Shown here piece after piece: positions 1 to 8,328 of a stretch of 64,000 nucleotides of DNA (its first letter is position 1; each line of letters opens with the position of its first letter). The stretch covers positions 307,501 through 371,500 of the forward strand of contig NC_090153.1 of the NCBI RefSeq assembly GCF_017916325.1, in the 5' to 3' direction. Below the pieces are notes generated by a model that was not told the origin of the DNA, searched no databases, and saw only the letters and a program-made list of their open reading frames with translations. Position numbers and translations under genes: made by a program. The DNA comes from Leishmania martiniquensis. Its lineage: Eukaryota > Euglenozoa > Kinetoplastea > Trypanosomatida > Trypanosomatidae.

Positions 1-2375
1 GCAGCGGCAAGCACCGTATTCTGCGCCTCCTCGCTGATGACGTCCGCCGCACTCCCAACACGTTCGTCATGGAGCTGCACGGGCGTCTGTTGAGGGACGA
101 CGAGGCTGCCCTCGGCGTCATCGCCCAGCAGATGCTTCTTTTCTTGCGGAGTCCGCAGTCGGCAACGCTGCGCGCGGGACATTACCTCGTGCGCACGGGC
201 ACCTTCGAATTTGGCCAGCTGTTTCACTTCGAGCGGCACATGCTGGACGACAGCGTGGCGGCCGCCGCAGCGGCAGCGCCAGGACTCACTGCACGCACCA
301 CGGATGGAGCGAATGTATCACTAACGCATGTTTCTCGAGGCGTGGCGGAAGGTGGCGGTCGAAGCGGTGTGGGTCGGCGGCCCCGCTCTTCGGCGGCGGT
401 CTCGTCCACGAAAACTCCGTCTCGAGGGGCGAGGCGTATGCAGTGGCGCTTGAGTCACCGCGTCTCTGGTGCTCAAGAGGGAAGCGACGCTGACGAGTCG
501 GGTGAGGATGCGGAGGTCGATGGCCGCGAGGAGGAACCTGATGAACCAGGAAGCGGTGTGATGGTCACCTCCACCACGACTTACCTTTCCGGTGGGGCAG
601 CAAGTGCCTTGCCTCATCTCCAGCGCGCCCTTCTTCTTCTGAAGAGCCAAGGTTGTAGCATGGTGATATGCATCCGCGACATCGACGTCTTCGGCATCCG
701 CTGTGATCAGCTCCTTTACGTCCTCTCGGGCCTCATGCACGATTTTGACGGTGGTGGCGGTGCAGGCGGTAGCGGAGGGATGTCACTCGTGCTCGCCTCT
801 GGTGCTCCCGACATCCGTCAGCTGGAGAAACGGCTCTCCAGCCGTCTAACATGTGAGACGCGTTATGTGCCGTTGTTGCCGTGGTCCATGAGCGGCCTGC
901 TTGCCGCGACGCTGCACACGACGGCGCAGGATGCGTCGTACCAGGTTCGCATGAAGGAAGTCGGGCGACGGAGGGCGGAGCTTGTGGCGGCGCTGCGTGC
1001 GGGAGCAACGAAACTGCGGCATGGCACGGAGGGCGGCCGCAGGGCCACAGCGCGTGAGCAGGAGCTGCTAAAGAGGTCGATGGCTGAACTAGAGGAGGAG
1101 CTGCACGCGAGCGACGCTACGATGCGAGAGTTGCGGAACCAGCAGCGGCACCTTTTCAGCATACTTCACACAGAGGCGGCGGCCGCGCCCTCATTGTGCG
1201 GCGCTAACAGCGCAAGCCCTTCGGCATTGGGCTATTACTGTGCCTCCGGCTGGCGCTCTTCGGCATCGCTGCAGCTGCCGCCTCAGAAGTCACCCTGTGC
1301 AAGCGCAGCAGCACTGTCTTTCACAACTGGTCGCACCTGGTCTGTCAGCTCACTGCTCGCACACGCCTCCCTGACGCTCGAGGTGCAATGCGTCATGTGT
1401 GAGGAGCTTCTCCGACAGCTTTGTGGCGCAATACGCGCAAGCCCAAGACGAGACCTTGGTGGTATCAATGCCGTCTATGTCGCCGGCCACTCCTCGCTCG
1501 CTGAAGTGGTGAGGGAACTGGATGTGGAGCTGGAGCTGAACAGCTGCACCAGTTCGACTGTGCTAACCGTGCTGGCTAGTCACCTTTGCAAGACTGCCAG
1601 CGGTGGCGTTGATCTGCTTGGTGGCAACGGTCGGCGTGTGCTGCTGAGCTGGTTGTGCGCACGGCTACGGCACGAGCCCATCCCTGCGCCAGCCACCAGC
1701 GCCGCTTCGATCGTGCAGGCAAGCGCTGTGTGCCGAGAGGGAGTGCCCCCGACGATTCTGTCAAAGTGGCGAGAGGAGGCTCAGTCAATGGTGTCACGCA
1801 TCTCCGACAGTCGTGGGCTCGCCGGGGAAGCGAAGGAAGAGGCGCTTTTCGTGAAAGGTGGCCTCCGACCACCGTTGGCGTTTGGCGCCAGTGAGCCAGC
1901 AGCGGCGAATGGGGCAAACGGCAGCCGCACACAGTACCTGCGCCCCGATCCACGGCTGCCGCCGCTCTCTTTGTTGCCGCCACACCTACATGACCTGCTG
2001 GCCGACGGTCAGCTCGTCGGCATGGGCTACGGCAGTCGCGAGGTAGTGTTGGTTCTCTTCTACATGCACATCCACCACACCAGTGGCGTGCAGCAGCGTA
2101 CGGTAGCCGATCTTCTGGAAGACGTCTCCTCTTCGCTTGGAACAAAGGCGGCGGCTTCGCTGGATCGAGAGGCGTTCCGCCATGCCATTCGCCTGCTGTG
2201 TCGCTGGCGCATCCTACGTGTGGTGGAGACGCACTCGCAGATGCTTGAGATATGTGGCAGCGGTGGGCGACTGCGCGAGTTCCTCGAGGTGGTGCTATCG
2301 AAGAAATCAGAGTGGTGTGATGCCGAGTTGGGCCTCGACGCGCGCGAGATTATGCGCCTTCGAAGCCTCTTGTGA
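1..2375 (+). CDS. ORC4: Origin recognition complex subunit 4 (ORC4-like), 5' end missing
   Basis: AAA+ family subunit of the nuclear replication-origin complex. The reading frame is already open at base 3, so the gene starts upstream of the window. Bases 3-14 encode SGKH, the end of a Walker A loop, followed by an ORC4-like stretch (VMELHGRLLRDDEAALGVIA) in which the LHG...DD..A..IA pattern of ORC4 is clear. The Walker B strand (bases 663-692, VICIRDIDVF) and the following LLY..L.......S..PDI..LEKRLSSR segment match ORC4 in order and spacing. A charged, Ser/Gly-rich insert lies between the two motifs, and the C-terminal 150 residues look like a winged helix. Walker A ends in His rather than Thr/Ser, and Walker B has Asp-Ile instead of Asp-Glu. 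I recall ORC4 lying next to EF-Tu in T. brucei, which agrees with this neighbourhood. Confidence 0.82.
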   Translation, partial: SGKHRILRLLADDVRRTPNTFVMELHGRLLRDDEAALGVIAQQMLLFLRSPQSATLRAGHYLVRTGTFEFGQLFHFERHMLDDSVAAAAAAAPGLTARTTDGANVSLTHVSRGVAEGGGRSGVGRRPRSSAAVSSTKTPSRGARRMQWRLSHRVSGAQEGSDADESGEDAEVDGREEEPDEPGSGVMVTSTTTYLSGGAASALPHLQRALLLLKSQGCSMVICIRDIDVFGIRCDQLLYVLSGLMHDFDGGGGAGGSGGMSLVLASGAPDIRQLEKRLSSRLTCETRYVPLLPWSMSGLLAATLHTTAQDASYQVRMKEVGRRRAELVAALRAGATKLRHGTEGGRRATAREQELLKRSMAELEEELHASDATMRELRNQQRHLFSILHTEAAAAPSLCGANSASPSALGYYCASGWRSSASLQLPPQKSPCASAAALSFTTGRTWSVSSLLAHASLTLEVQCVMCEELLRQLCGAIRASPRRDLGGINAVYVAGHSSLAEVVRELDVELELNSCTSSTVLTVLASHLCKTASGGVDLLGGNGRRVLLSWLCARLRHEPIPAPATSAASIVQASAVCREGVPPTILSKWREEAQSMVSRISDSRGLAGEAKEEALFVKGGLRPPLAFGASEPAAANGANGSRTQYLRPDPRLPPLSLLPPHLHDLLADGQLVGMGYGSREVVLVLFYMHIHHTSGVQQRTVADLLEDVSSSLGTKAAASLDREAFRHAIRLLCRWRILRVVETHSQMLEICGSGGRLREFLEVVLSKKSEWCDAELGLDAREIMRLRSLL

Positions 2376-3058
2376 CACGCAGTATCCACTGTAAGGGCGC
2401 CAAAAGAAAGGAGGAGGCAGCTGCCTCCGTGTCTGCATGAGCTGGTGCCTGCGCAATCATCCGTTGCTGGTCCGAGGATATGCGGAACGGAACCGACATC
2501 TCTCCCACACACACACACACGCAGCTGTGCAGCGGGCGTTCCAGTCTACGCCTTTGCGTGCTAACACGCGCGCACGCTTAGTGATCTTGCACCTGCGAGC
2601 CGTACGATTTGGTACTCGAGTTGTGCACCACACCTCGCGGTGAGCTCTTCAGATGGATGCATCACATGTGATTGCAGTCGCATCAACAGCCGCCGCCTGG
2701 CATGCCGCATAGGCGCACTCATCTCTCCCCCTCGTCCTCTTCCGTCCCCGTGCCTCACCCCACTTGCCTCCCAAAGCACACGTACGCATGGGCGCGCCAC
2801 AAAATTGCGCACCGCATCCAAAGAAACCATTCACTCGCGGAAGAAGCGTAACGTCATAGACGCTGACCTCATCACCAACGCCACCGCACCCGAACGTGAA
2901 AGTGACCTCATCTCCGAGGCGGAGGCAGCGACGCGTGTCAGGGCGTGTAACCTGCGCACAGTACACCTCCCCCCTTCGTCCCTCTTCACACACGAGCACT
3001 TCGTTCCCCCCCCTCCACACACACACACACAGCTGTACGCGAGCAGAGGGGTCAGACG
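2376..3058 (+). other. Intergenic spacer (3' UTR of ORC4 / 5' region of dynein light chain)
   Basis: No coding region is supportable. It holds an (AC)n run at 2506-2520, a pyrimidine-rich stretch around 2722-2770, and the polypyrimidine/(CA)n/AG signal just before the next start codon. Confidence 0.7.
3001..3032 (+). promoter_or_regulatory. Probable trans-splice acceptor for the dynein light chain gene
   Basis: A C/T tract (3001-3016) runs into a (CA)n repeat ending in AG at 3031-3032, 26 bases before the ATG at 3059. Spliced-leader addition normally uses the first AG after a polypyrimidine tract. Position is inferred from sequence only. Confidence 0.5.
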
Positions 3059-3835
3059 ATGGCCGACAGCACCCTCGATAACTCGACGGTGGTAGTGGCC
3101 ACAAGCAGTCCTCTCAATGCCACGCGCGCCAGCGCCGACGAGGCATCTAAACAGGTGACCGTAAGTGGGCATGACTCTTCACTAAACCCCCAAGGCTCGA
3201 CGATGGCGGGTGTGGGGGACGATGACGAAGGCAGTGCGGCGGCGAGGGCTGCGAAGGCGATAGTGGACAGCAACAACGCCGGCAGCGGTGACGACGACGA
3301 AGGGGAAGAGGGTGAAGAGGACGAAGAGGAGGACGACGCTGGGCAGTGGGAGCGTGTCGCCGCAAGTGACGTCAAAAATATCATCATCCAAGTGCTCAGC
3401 CCGTACTTCGACGACGACGCCAGCGGAGGCGCCGCCGTGGTCGCCAGTGTTGACTTGGCACCTCCACTTCCGCTGTCAGGGCCTCTGGCAGCGAAGTCGG
3501 GTGCTGCCACGCCAGGCGCGCAGCCGCCTGCCCGGTCTGCGGCGGCACCATCGCTAGAAGACAACCAAGGCGGCGAAGACACGGCGCAACGCTACGATCA
3601 CTTCAAGGCCGAAGAGTGGATTGCGCTGGTGTGCGATGGCATCATGGAGCGCCTCGTCGCCCTCGGAAAGCCGTTCAAGTTTGTGGTGCACGCAATGGTC
3701 ATGCGCAAGTGTGGGGCGGGCGTGCATGTGTGCTCTAGCTGCTACTATGCCCCGACGGATGGCTGGCTGAGCCACACCCACGACCTCTCTGCGCACCTCT
3801 ACGCGGTGGTGACAGTGTACTGGTGTGCTGTGTGA
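3059..3835 (+). CDS. Tctex-type (DYNLT) dynein light chain with acidic N-terminal extension
   Basis: Light chain of cytoplasmic or axonemal dynein, binding the intermediate chain as a dimer. The C-terminal part carries the Tctex1 signature: helix-2 residues around EEWIALVCDGIMERL, then GKPFKFVVHAMVMRKCGAG (from residue 203), HVCSSCYY, TDG, and the terminal strand LYAVVTVYW. These correspond to the GKPFKYIV / GAGLHTASSCYWD / DG / YCIVSVFG pattern of DYNLT1 and DYNLT3. At 258 residues the protein is more than twice the usual ~113. Residues 1-105 are Ser/Asp/Glu-rich, and about 55 low-complexity residues appear to split helix 1 (ASDVKNIIIQVLSPYF) from helix 2. A second dynein-related gene is not seen nearby. 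Whether it serves flagellar or cytoplasmic dynein cannot be told from sequence. Confidence 0.85.
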   Translation: MADSTLDNSTVVVATSSPLNATRASADEASKQVTVSGHDSSLNPQGSTMAGVGDDDEGSAAARAAKAIVDSNNAGSGDDDEGEEGEEDEEEDDAGQWERVAASDVKNIIIQVLSPYFDDDASGGAAVVASVDLAPPLPLSGPLAAKSGAATPGAQPPARSAAAPSLEDNQGGEDTAQRYDHFKAEEWIALVCDGIMERLVALGKPFKFVVHAMVMRKCGAGVHVCSSCYYAPTDGWLSHTHDLSAHLYAVVTVYWCAV

Positions 3836-5200
3836 GCGTCATCTATGGGTGCGGGTGTCGCTCTGCCCGTTTTCTCTTTCCGGCATGTCCTTCCGGTGTC
3901 TTTACGGGCCCCCGCCGCCACCGCCCCCCACCCCTCACACACACACACGCTTCCCCCTTCCACTGTCGATGTGAACTATACCACCCAAATCCTCTCCCCG
4001 CCAAGCCCGTGTGCTCTCTTTCCTTCATCGAGGCGACGATGGTGTTATGTGTGGGTGGCCAGGAAGAAGGGGGGAGTGCCGGAGTCCGCGGAGAGCGTGA
4101 GCTCACTGCCCATACTCAGCGGCTATTTAGCTGCCCACTCCTCTCGTTCACCCCCCCAGTCCCTCTCTGGAGCACTGGAGCACGCAGTGCCACCACCATC
4201 GTGGCTCCCAGGGCAGCTCCCTCACCGATCGAGCCGAGAGGATCTCGTTCAATCGAAGGAAATTTATTAAGCCCATGCCGCCATGCTCGATGCTCGCTGG
4301 CCTGCGGGCGCCTGTGTATGTGTGTTTGTGTGAATGAATGAGCCGCGAAGATCGCGAGACGGGCCTCTTTCTCGGGTAGCTCCCAGCTTTTGAGCTCAGT
4401 GATCGGATTCGCGTCGCTTGCCGATGTGGAAGCAATGCCCTTTGGCATCCTTCTCGTGCCTCGTGCTTCCGCTCTCTGCAGAAGAGATGCGCGCTCGTGA
4501 GGCGTCGCGGCTGTGATAGCGTTATCGCCCTATCCGCGTTATCGACACCACACACCTCCCCCCTGCCCGACGTTTCCCTAGCCTTTCCCTTCAAGAGTCT
4601 GCACTGAGGGGGGTGCGGATCGCTCTTCCAGCTCACACACACACACAAATGGTGCCGCTAGCACAGCGCCCGTGGCAGCCTTGCCGCCTCCCTCTCTCCT
4701 TCAGCCGCAGCCCCTCCCCCGCCCACCGCCTCTCTCTCCTCTCCCCCTCTCTCGCTCTTTGCCGTCTTCACGCACGCCCTTGCTTGGCGCGCACACATCA
4801 CCGCTAGTTTTATTTCACGCATCTTTGTGGCACCCCCTCCCCTCCCCTTCCCTCCGTCACACACACACACATATACATATACATTTATACGCACGCACAC
4901 CACACTGGTCTTGCCTTCTCTCCGCCTCCCCCTTCCCTCACCGCCACCACCATCACCCTCTTACTCGTCTGCGCGAGGTGCCATAGTAGCTGTCCCCGCC
5001 TTTCCTCGTCCTTTTCTGTTTTCTGTGCCTCCGTCGCAGGGCTCCCTGACGGTGGTACTCGCCCTCTTTCGATTTGCGGTGGTTGTGCAGGACTGAAGAA
5101 GAGCGGTAATACGTTGAAGCAAGGCTCACGCTATCTGCATACCGCCTCTCATCACACACGCACACAATCCCTCTCTCTCTCTTTCACGCAAGGCCCGAAC
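3836..5200 (+). other. Intergenic spacer, 1.36 kb
   Basis: No gene recognised. It contains three (CA)n tracts (about 3937-3948, 4635-4646, 4859-4870), a dense C/T region at 4685-4770, and the EF-Tu acceptor signal. Open frames here are translations of CT/CA repeats and have no protein-like composition. Confidence 0.7.
4992..5039 (+). promoter_or_regulatory. Probable trans-splice acceptor for EF-Tu
   Basis: A strong C/T tract (4992-5037) is followed by CAG with AG at 5038-5039, about 160 bases before the EF-Tu ATG. A second, weaker candidate (CT repeat ending in AG near 5191) lies only 9 bases from the ATG. Confidence 0.5.
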
Positions 5201-6601
5201 ATGCTTCGCTCCTCTGTGCAGCGCCTCGCCCCCAAGGCGAAGGAGGCGTTTGTCCGTGGTAAGCCGCATCTTATCATCGGCACCATCGGTCATGTGGACC
5301 ACGGCAAGACAACGCTGACGTCGGCCATCACGACAGTTTTGGCGAAGCGCGGTCAGGCGCAGGCGCTTGACTACTTTGCCATCGATAAGTCCCCAGAGGA
5401 GAAGAGTCGAAAGATCACGATCAATGCTACGCACGTCGAGTACGAATCAGACAAGCGCCACTACGGTCACATCGACTGCCCCGGCCATATGGACTTCGTG
5501 AAGAACATGATCACCGGGGCTGCCCAGATGGATGGCGGTATCATTGTGGTGGCCGCCACGGACGGCGTCATGCCGCAGACGCGGGAGCACCTCCTCATCT
5601 GCTCGCAGATTGGGCTGCCGGCGCTCGTAGGGTTCATCAACAAGGTCGACATGACGGACGAGGACACGTGCGACCTGGTGGACATGGAGGTGCGTGAGCA
5701 GCTGGAGAAATACAAATTTCCGGCGGAGGAGACGCCCATCGTACGCGGCTCGGCTCTCAAGGCCCTCGAGGGGGATGCGAAATACGAAGAGAGCATCCTT
5801 GAACTGGTGCGGCAGTGTGACGCGTGGATCCCTGACCCGCCGCGCAACACCGACAAGCCGTTCCTCATGGCCATCGAGCACGTTTACGAGATCGGCAAGG
5901 ACCGGAAGAGCGTCATCGTAACCGGCCGCGTGGATCAGGGGGTGCTGAAGCTGAACACGGACGCCGAGCTGGCCGGCTTCAGCGCCAAGAAGGCAACGGT
6001 TAAGGTGACGGGCATCGAGATGTATCACAAGACACTCAGTGAATGTATGCCAGGTGACTCTGTCGGCGTCAGCATTGTCGGCACCGGTGACACGACCAGT
6101 CTATCCAAGGATAACGTGGAGCGTGGCATGGTGCTGGCGGCAACGGGTAGCGCGAGCCTGTACAACAAGTTGAAGGCGCAGGTTTACGTGCTGACAAAGG
6201 AGGAGGGCGGTCGCCACACCGGGTTCAGCCCCCACTACCGCCCGCAACTTTTCTTCCACTGCGCGGACGTCACCGCGGACATGAGCTTCCCGGAGGCGGA
6301 AATGCACCGCGAGGAGCTCAACAAAAAGTTCGGCCGCGGCCCTGAGGAGGACAAGAAGAAAGAGGCGGAGATGAAGGAGTTCGAGAGTAAGCTCGTCTGC
6401 ATGCCAGGCGACAACCGCGAGCTGATCCTGACGCTGGCGTACCCGATGCCCGTTGACAAGGGCCTGAAATTCACCATCCGTGAGGGCAAGATCACCGTTG
6501 GCTGGGGTGCCGTAGTGGAGACGATGGGCCTCGACACGAAGGTGAGTATTGAAGGCAAGCGCGTCGGTGCCAAGCCGGTTACAGGCAAGAGGAAGAAGTA
6601 A
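5201..6601 (+). CDS. EF-Tu: Mitochondrial translation elongation factor Tu
   Basis: GTPase that brings aminoacyl-tRNA to the mitochondrial ribosome. The ATG at 5201 gives 466 residues with a short basic, Ser/Arg-containing N-terminus (MLRSSVQRLAPKAK) fitting a mitochondrial presequence; the frame continues upstream only with a non-ATG codon. G-domain motifs are intact: G30HVDHGKT37, DCPGH, NKVD and the SAL-type G5 motif. Domains 2 and 3 follow in order. Two features stand out. Switch I reads RKITIN where nearly all EF-Tu have RGITIN (Lys71 replaces Gly). Domain 3 carries an insertion of about 33 charged residues (366-398, rich in Glu/Lys) between the SFPE strand and MPGDN. A kinetoplastid-specific EF-Tu subdomain essential for function has been reported in T. 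brucei, as I recall, and this is probably it. Confidence 0.96.
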   Translation: MLRSSVQRLAPKAKEAFVRGKPHLIIGTIGHVDHGKTTLTSAITTVLAKRGQAQALDYFAIDKSPEEKSRKITINATHVEYESDKRHYGHIDCPGHMDFVKNMITGAAQMDGGIIVVAATDGVMPQTREHLLICSQIGLPALVGFINKVDMTDEDTCDLVDMEVREQLEKYKFPAEETPIVRGSALKALEGDAKYEESILELVRQCDAWIPDPPRNTDKPFLMAIEHVYEIGKDRKSVIVTGRVDQGVLKLNTDAELAGFSAKKATVKVTGIEMYHKTLSECMPGDSVGVSIVGTGDTTSLSKDNVERGMVLAATGSASLYNKLKAQVYVLTKEEGGRHTGFSPHYRPQLFFHCADVTADMSFPEAEMHREELNKKFGRGPEEDKKKEAEMKEFESKLVCMPGDNRELILTLAYPMPVDKGLKFTIREGKITVGWGAVVETMGLDTKVSIEGKRVGAKPVTGKRKK

Positions 6602-8328
6602 TAGGGTGCACACGGCGGAGCGCGCGAGGGCGTGCCCGGAGAAAGGGCGGGTGTGATAGGATTAAAGAGATGGCGACGCGACGGCGCTCGAAGCGAGAGA
6701 ACGAAAAGACATGCGTCTCCGAAGGTGCGCCTCGCTCTGCCTCACCCCCCCCAACACCACCACCCACCTCCCACACACACACACCGACAGCACCCTTTTG
6801 GTTGTTCCTGTAGGCCGCTCATGGGTTGCTTTTCTCTCTTGTCTAATTCACAGATTCTCTCTCTGGCTGTTTCTAAGGTGTGCCAGTCGGTGCGTGCGAC
6901 TTGTGCGCCTCCGTCATTTTTTTCTTCTGCGAATGCTGGAGGAATCGGGTGGCTGCCGTAATGCTGCCTGTGGAGGGCTACGAACGCATCACGTGATTGC
7001 TGCCTCCGCTTCTGGTCCTCTATGGTATGTAGCTTCTTCCTGGTCAGGGTGTCTGATGTGCACGGAGCCGGCAGGGAGGAGGTGTGCAGGTGTACACATG
7101 CTCGAAGGCAAGGAGGGGAGTCAAAGGAGAGATGAGAAAGAGTGGCCCACACACGAACTCCTGGCCCCCCCACCCACACACACACACGCTGCGCCTCCCT
7201 GCTTCTCCTCCTCTCTCCTGCCCCTCTTTCGGAGTGGCTGTGTCGGTGCATCTGTGTGTACGTATGCGCGCCTCTCTCGCGCTCCTGCACCGGCACGCAG
7301 ACACTGACATCGGCCATCCTCGCTCGCTTCGCATTCTATTTTGAGGTTGGGTTTATCTTCGGGCAGCTGCAGCTGCCGCTTGGCGTATTGAGAAAAGGGG
7401 GTCAAACGGGGGCAGGGGCAGGCGAATTGTTGCGGCATTGTCATCGGTGCGATGCCGACTCGCCCGTGCGCTGGGCAGACACGCACAGCGCACGCAAAGA
7501 CCCGTCACCTGTGCATTTGAGCCCTTAAGCGCGTAGAGGCGACTGACGCGCCGTTTCTATGCTAAGTGAAGAAATAAAAGAAAGCAGCAACGCAAAAAAG
7601 GGCTTGGTGCGGGATGAGGAGTGAAGACGCGTCAGTGGCGGAGCTGACGTCAGATGAGCGCGGCGGTAGACAAGCGCTGTTCAGGCGCGCGTGTATGTGC
7701 GCGTCGCTGCTTGGTCTTCAAAGGCGGGAAAAGCGAAGAGGGGATCCCGGGTCGCCATCCCCCCCCACACGCACACGCGCGCGTACGCAGACAGCTATGC
7801 CTAGCTCTCTCTCTCTCCGGCATCCTCCAGGGCATTTGGGAAGGTGAAGATGGTGTCGAGGGAGTGTCAGTGTGCTGTACTATATGCAGCCGTGCGGGGG
7901 GGTCCCTCCTCTCCCTCTCCTCGCTTCTTCTCTTCCTCACTGCTCGGCGCCGCCGCCGCCGTACACACACACACATCTCTATGCGCCTCTGCGAGCGTAC
8001 GTTTCTCTGTCTAGGCGAGAGGGAGGGAGAGGGAGGACGTTGTGATTGGTGCAAGGGGCGGTGCTGGCTTCACCCTCTCTCCCTCTGCCTCTCAAGCTGG
8101 CCCACGCGTTTGCCATGACACAGGAGGGGGAGGGGGCGCTCCTTGCTTTGCTGTCGAGAAACCAACAGCACTCCATACCTCATGCCCTGCTGACCCCCTG
8201 CCTTGCCTCCTCCCCATCAGCTCGCCCTGTGCCCTCCCTCCCCCCTCTTCCCCTTCACCGAGCGGCACAACAGACGCATACGCATAGAAATGTGTAGATA
8301 CCTCTGCATCGCATCATAGAAAGCGCTG
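6602..8328 (+). other. Intergenic spacer, 1.7 kb
   Basis: No supportable gene. It has several C/T plus (CA)n tracts (about 6739-6782, 7167-7188, 7769-7790, 7962-7974), a purine-rich stretch near 7565-7605 and a G-rich run near 8120-8140. Its length leaves room for a small non-coding RNA or a degenerate SIDER retroposon, but I cannot recognise either. Confidence 0.6.
8232..8262 (+). promoter_or_regulatory. Probable trans-splice acceptor for the gene at 8329
   Basis: The pyrimidine tract at 8232-8257 is followed by AG at 8261-8262. The ATG at 8290 opens a nine-codon upstream frame that stops at 8319, before the main ATG at 8329. Confidence 0.45.

Noticed and set aside
6602..8328. Possible degenerate SIDER retroposon in long spacers
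   Set aside because: The size would fit, but I cannot identify the SIDER signature or a poly(A) tail by eye; a profile search would be needed.
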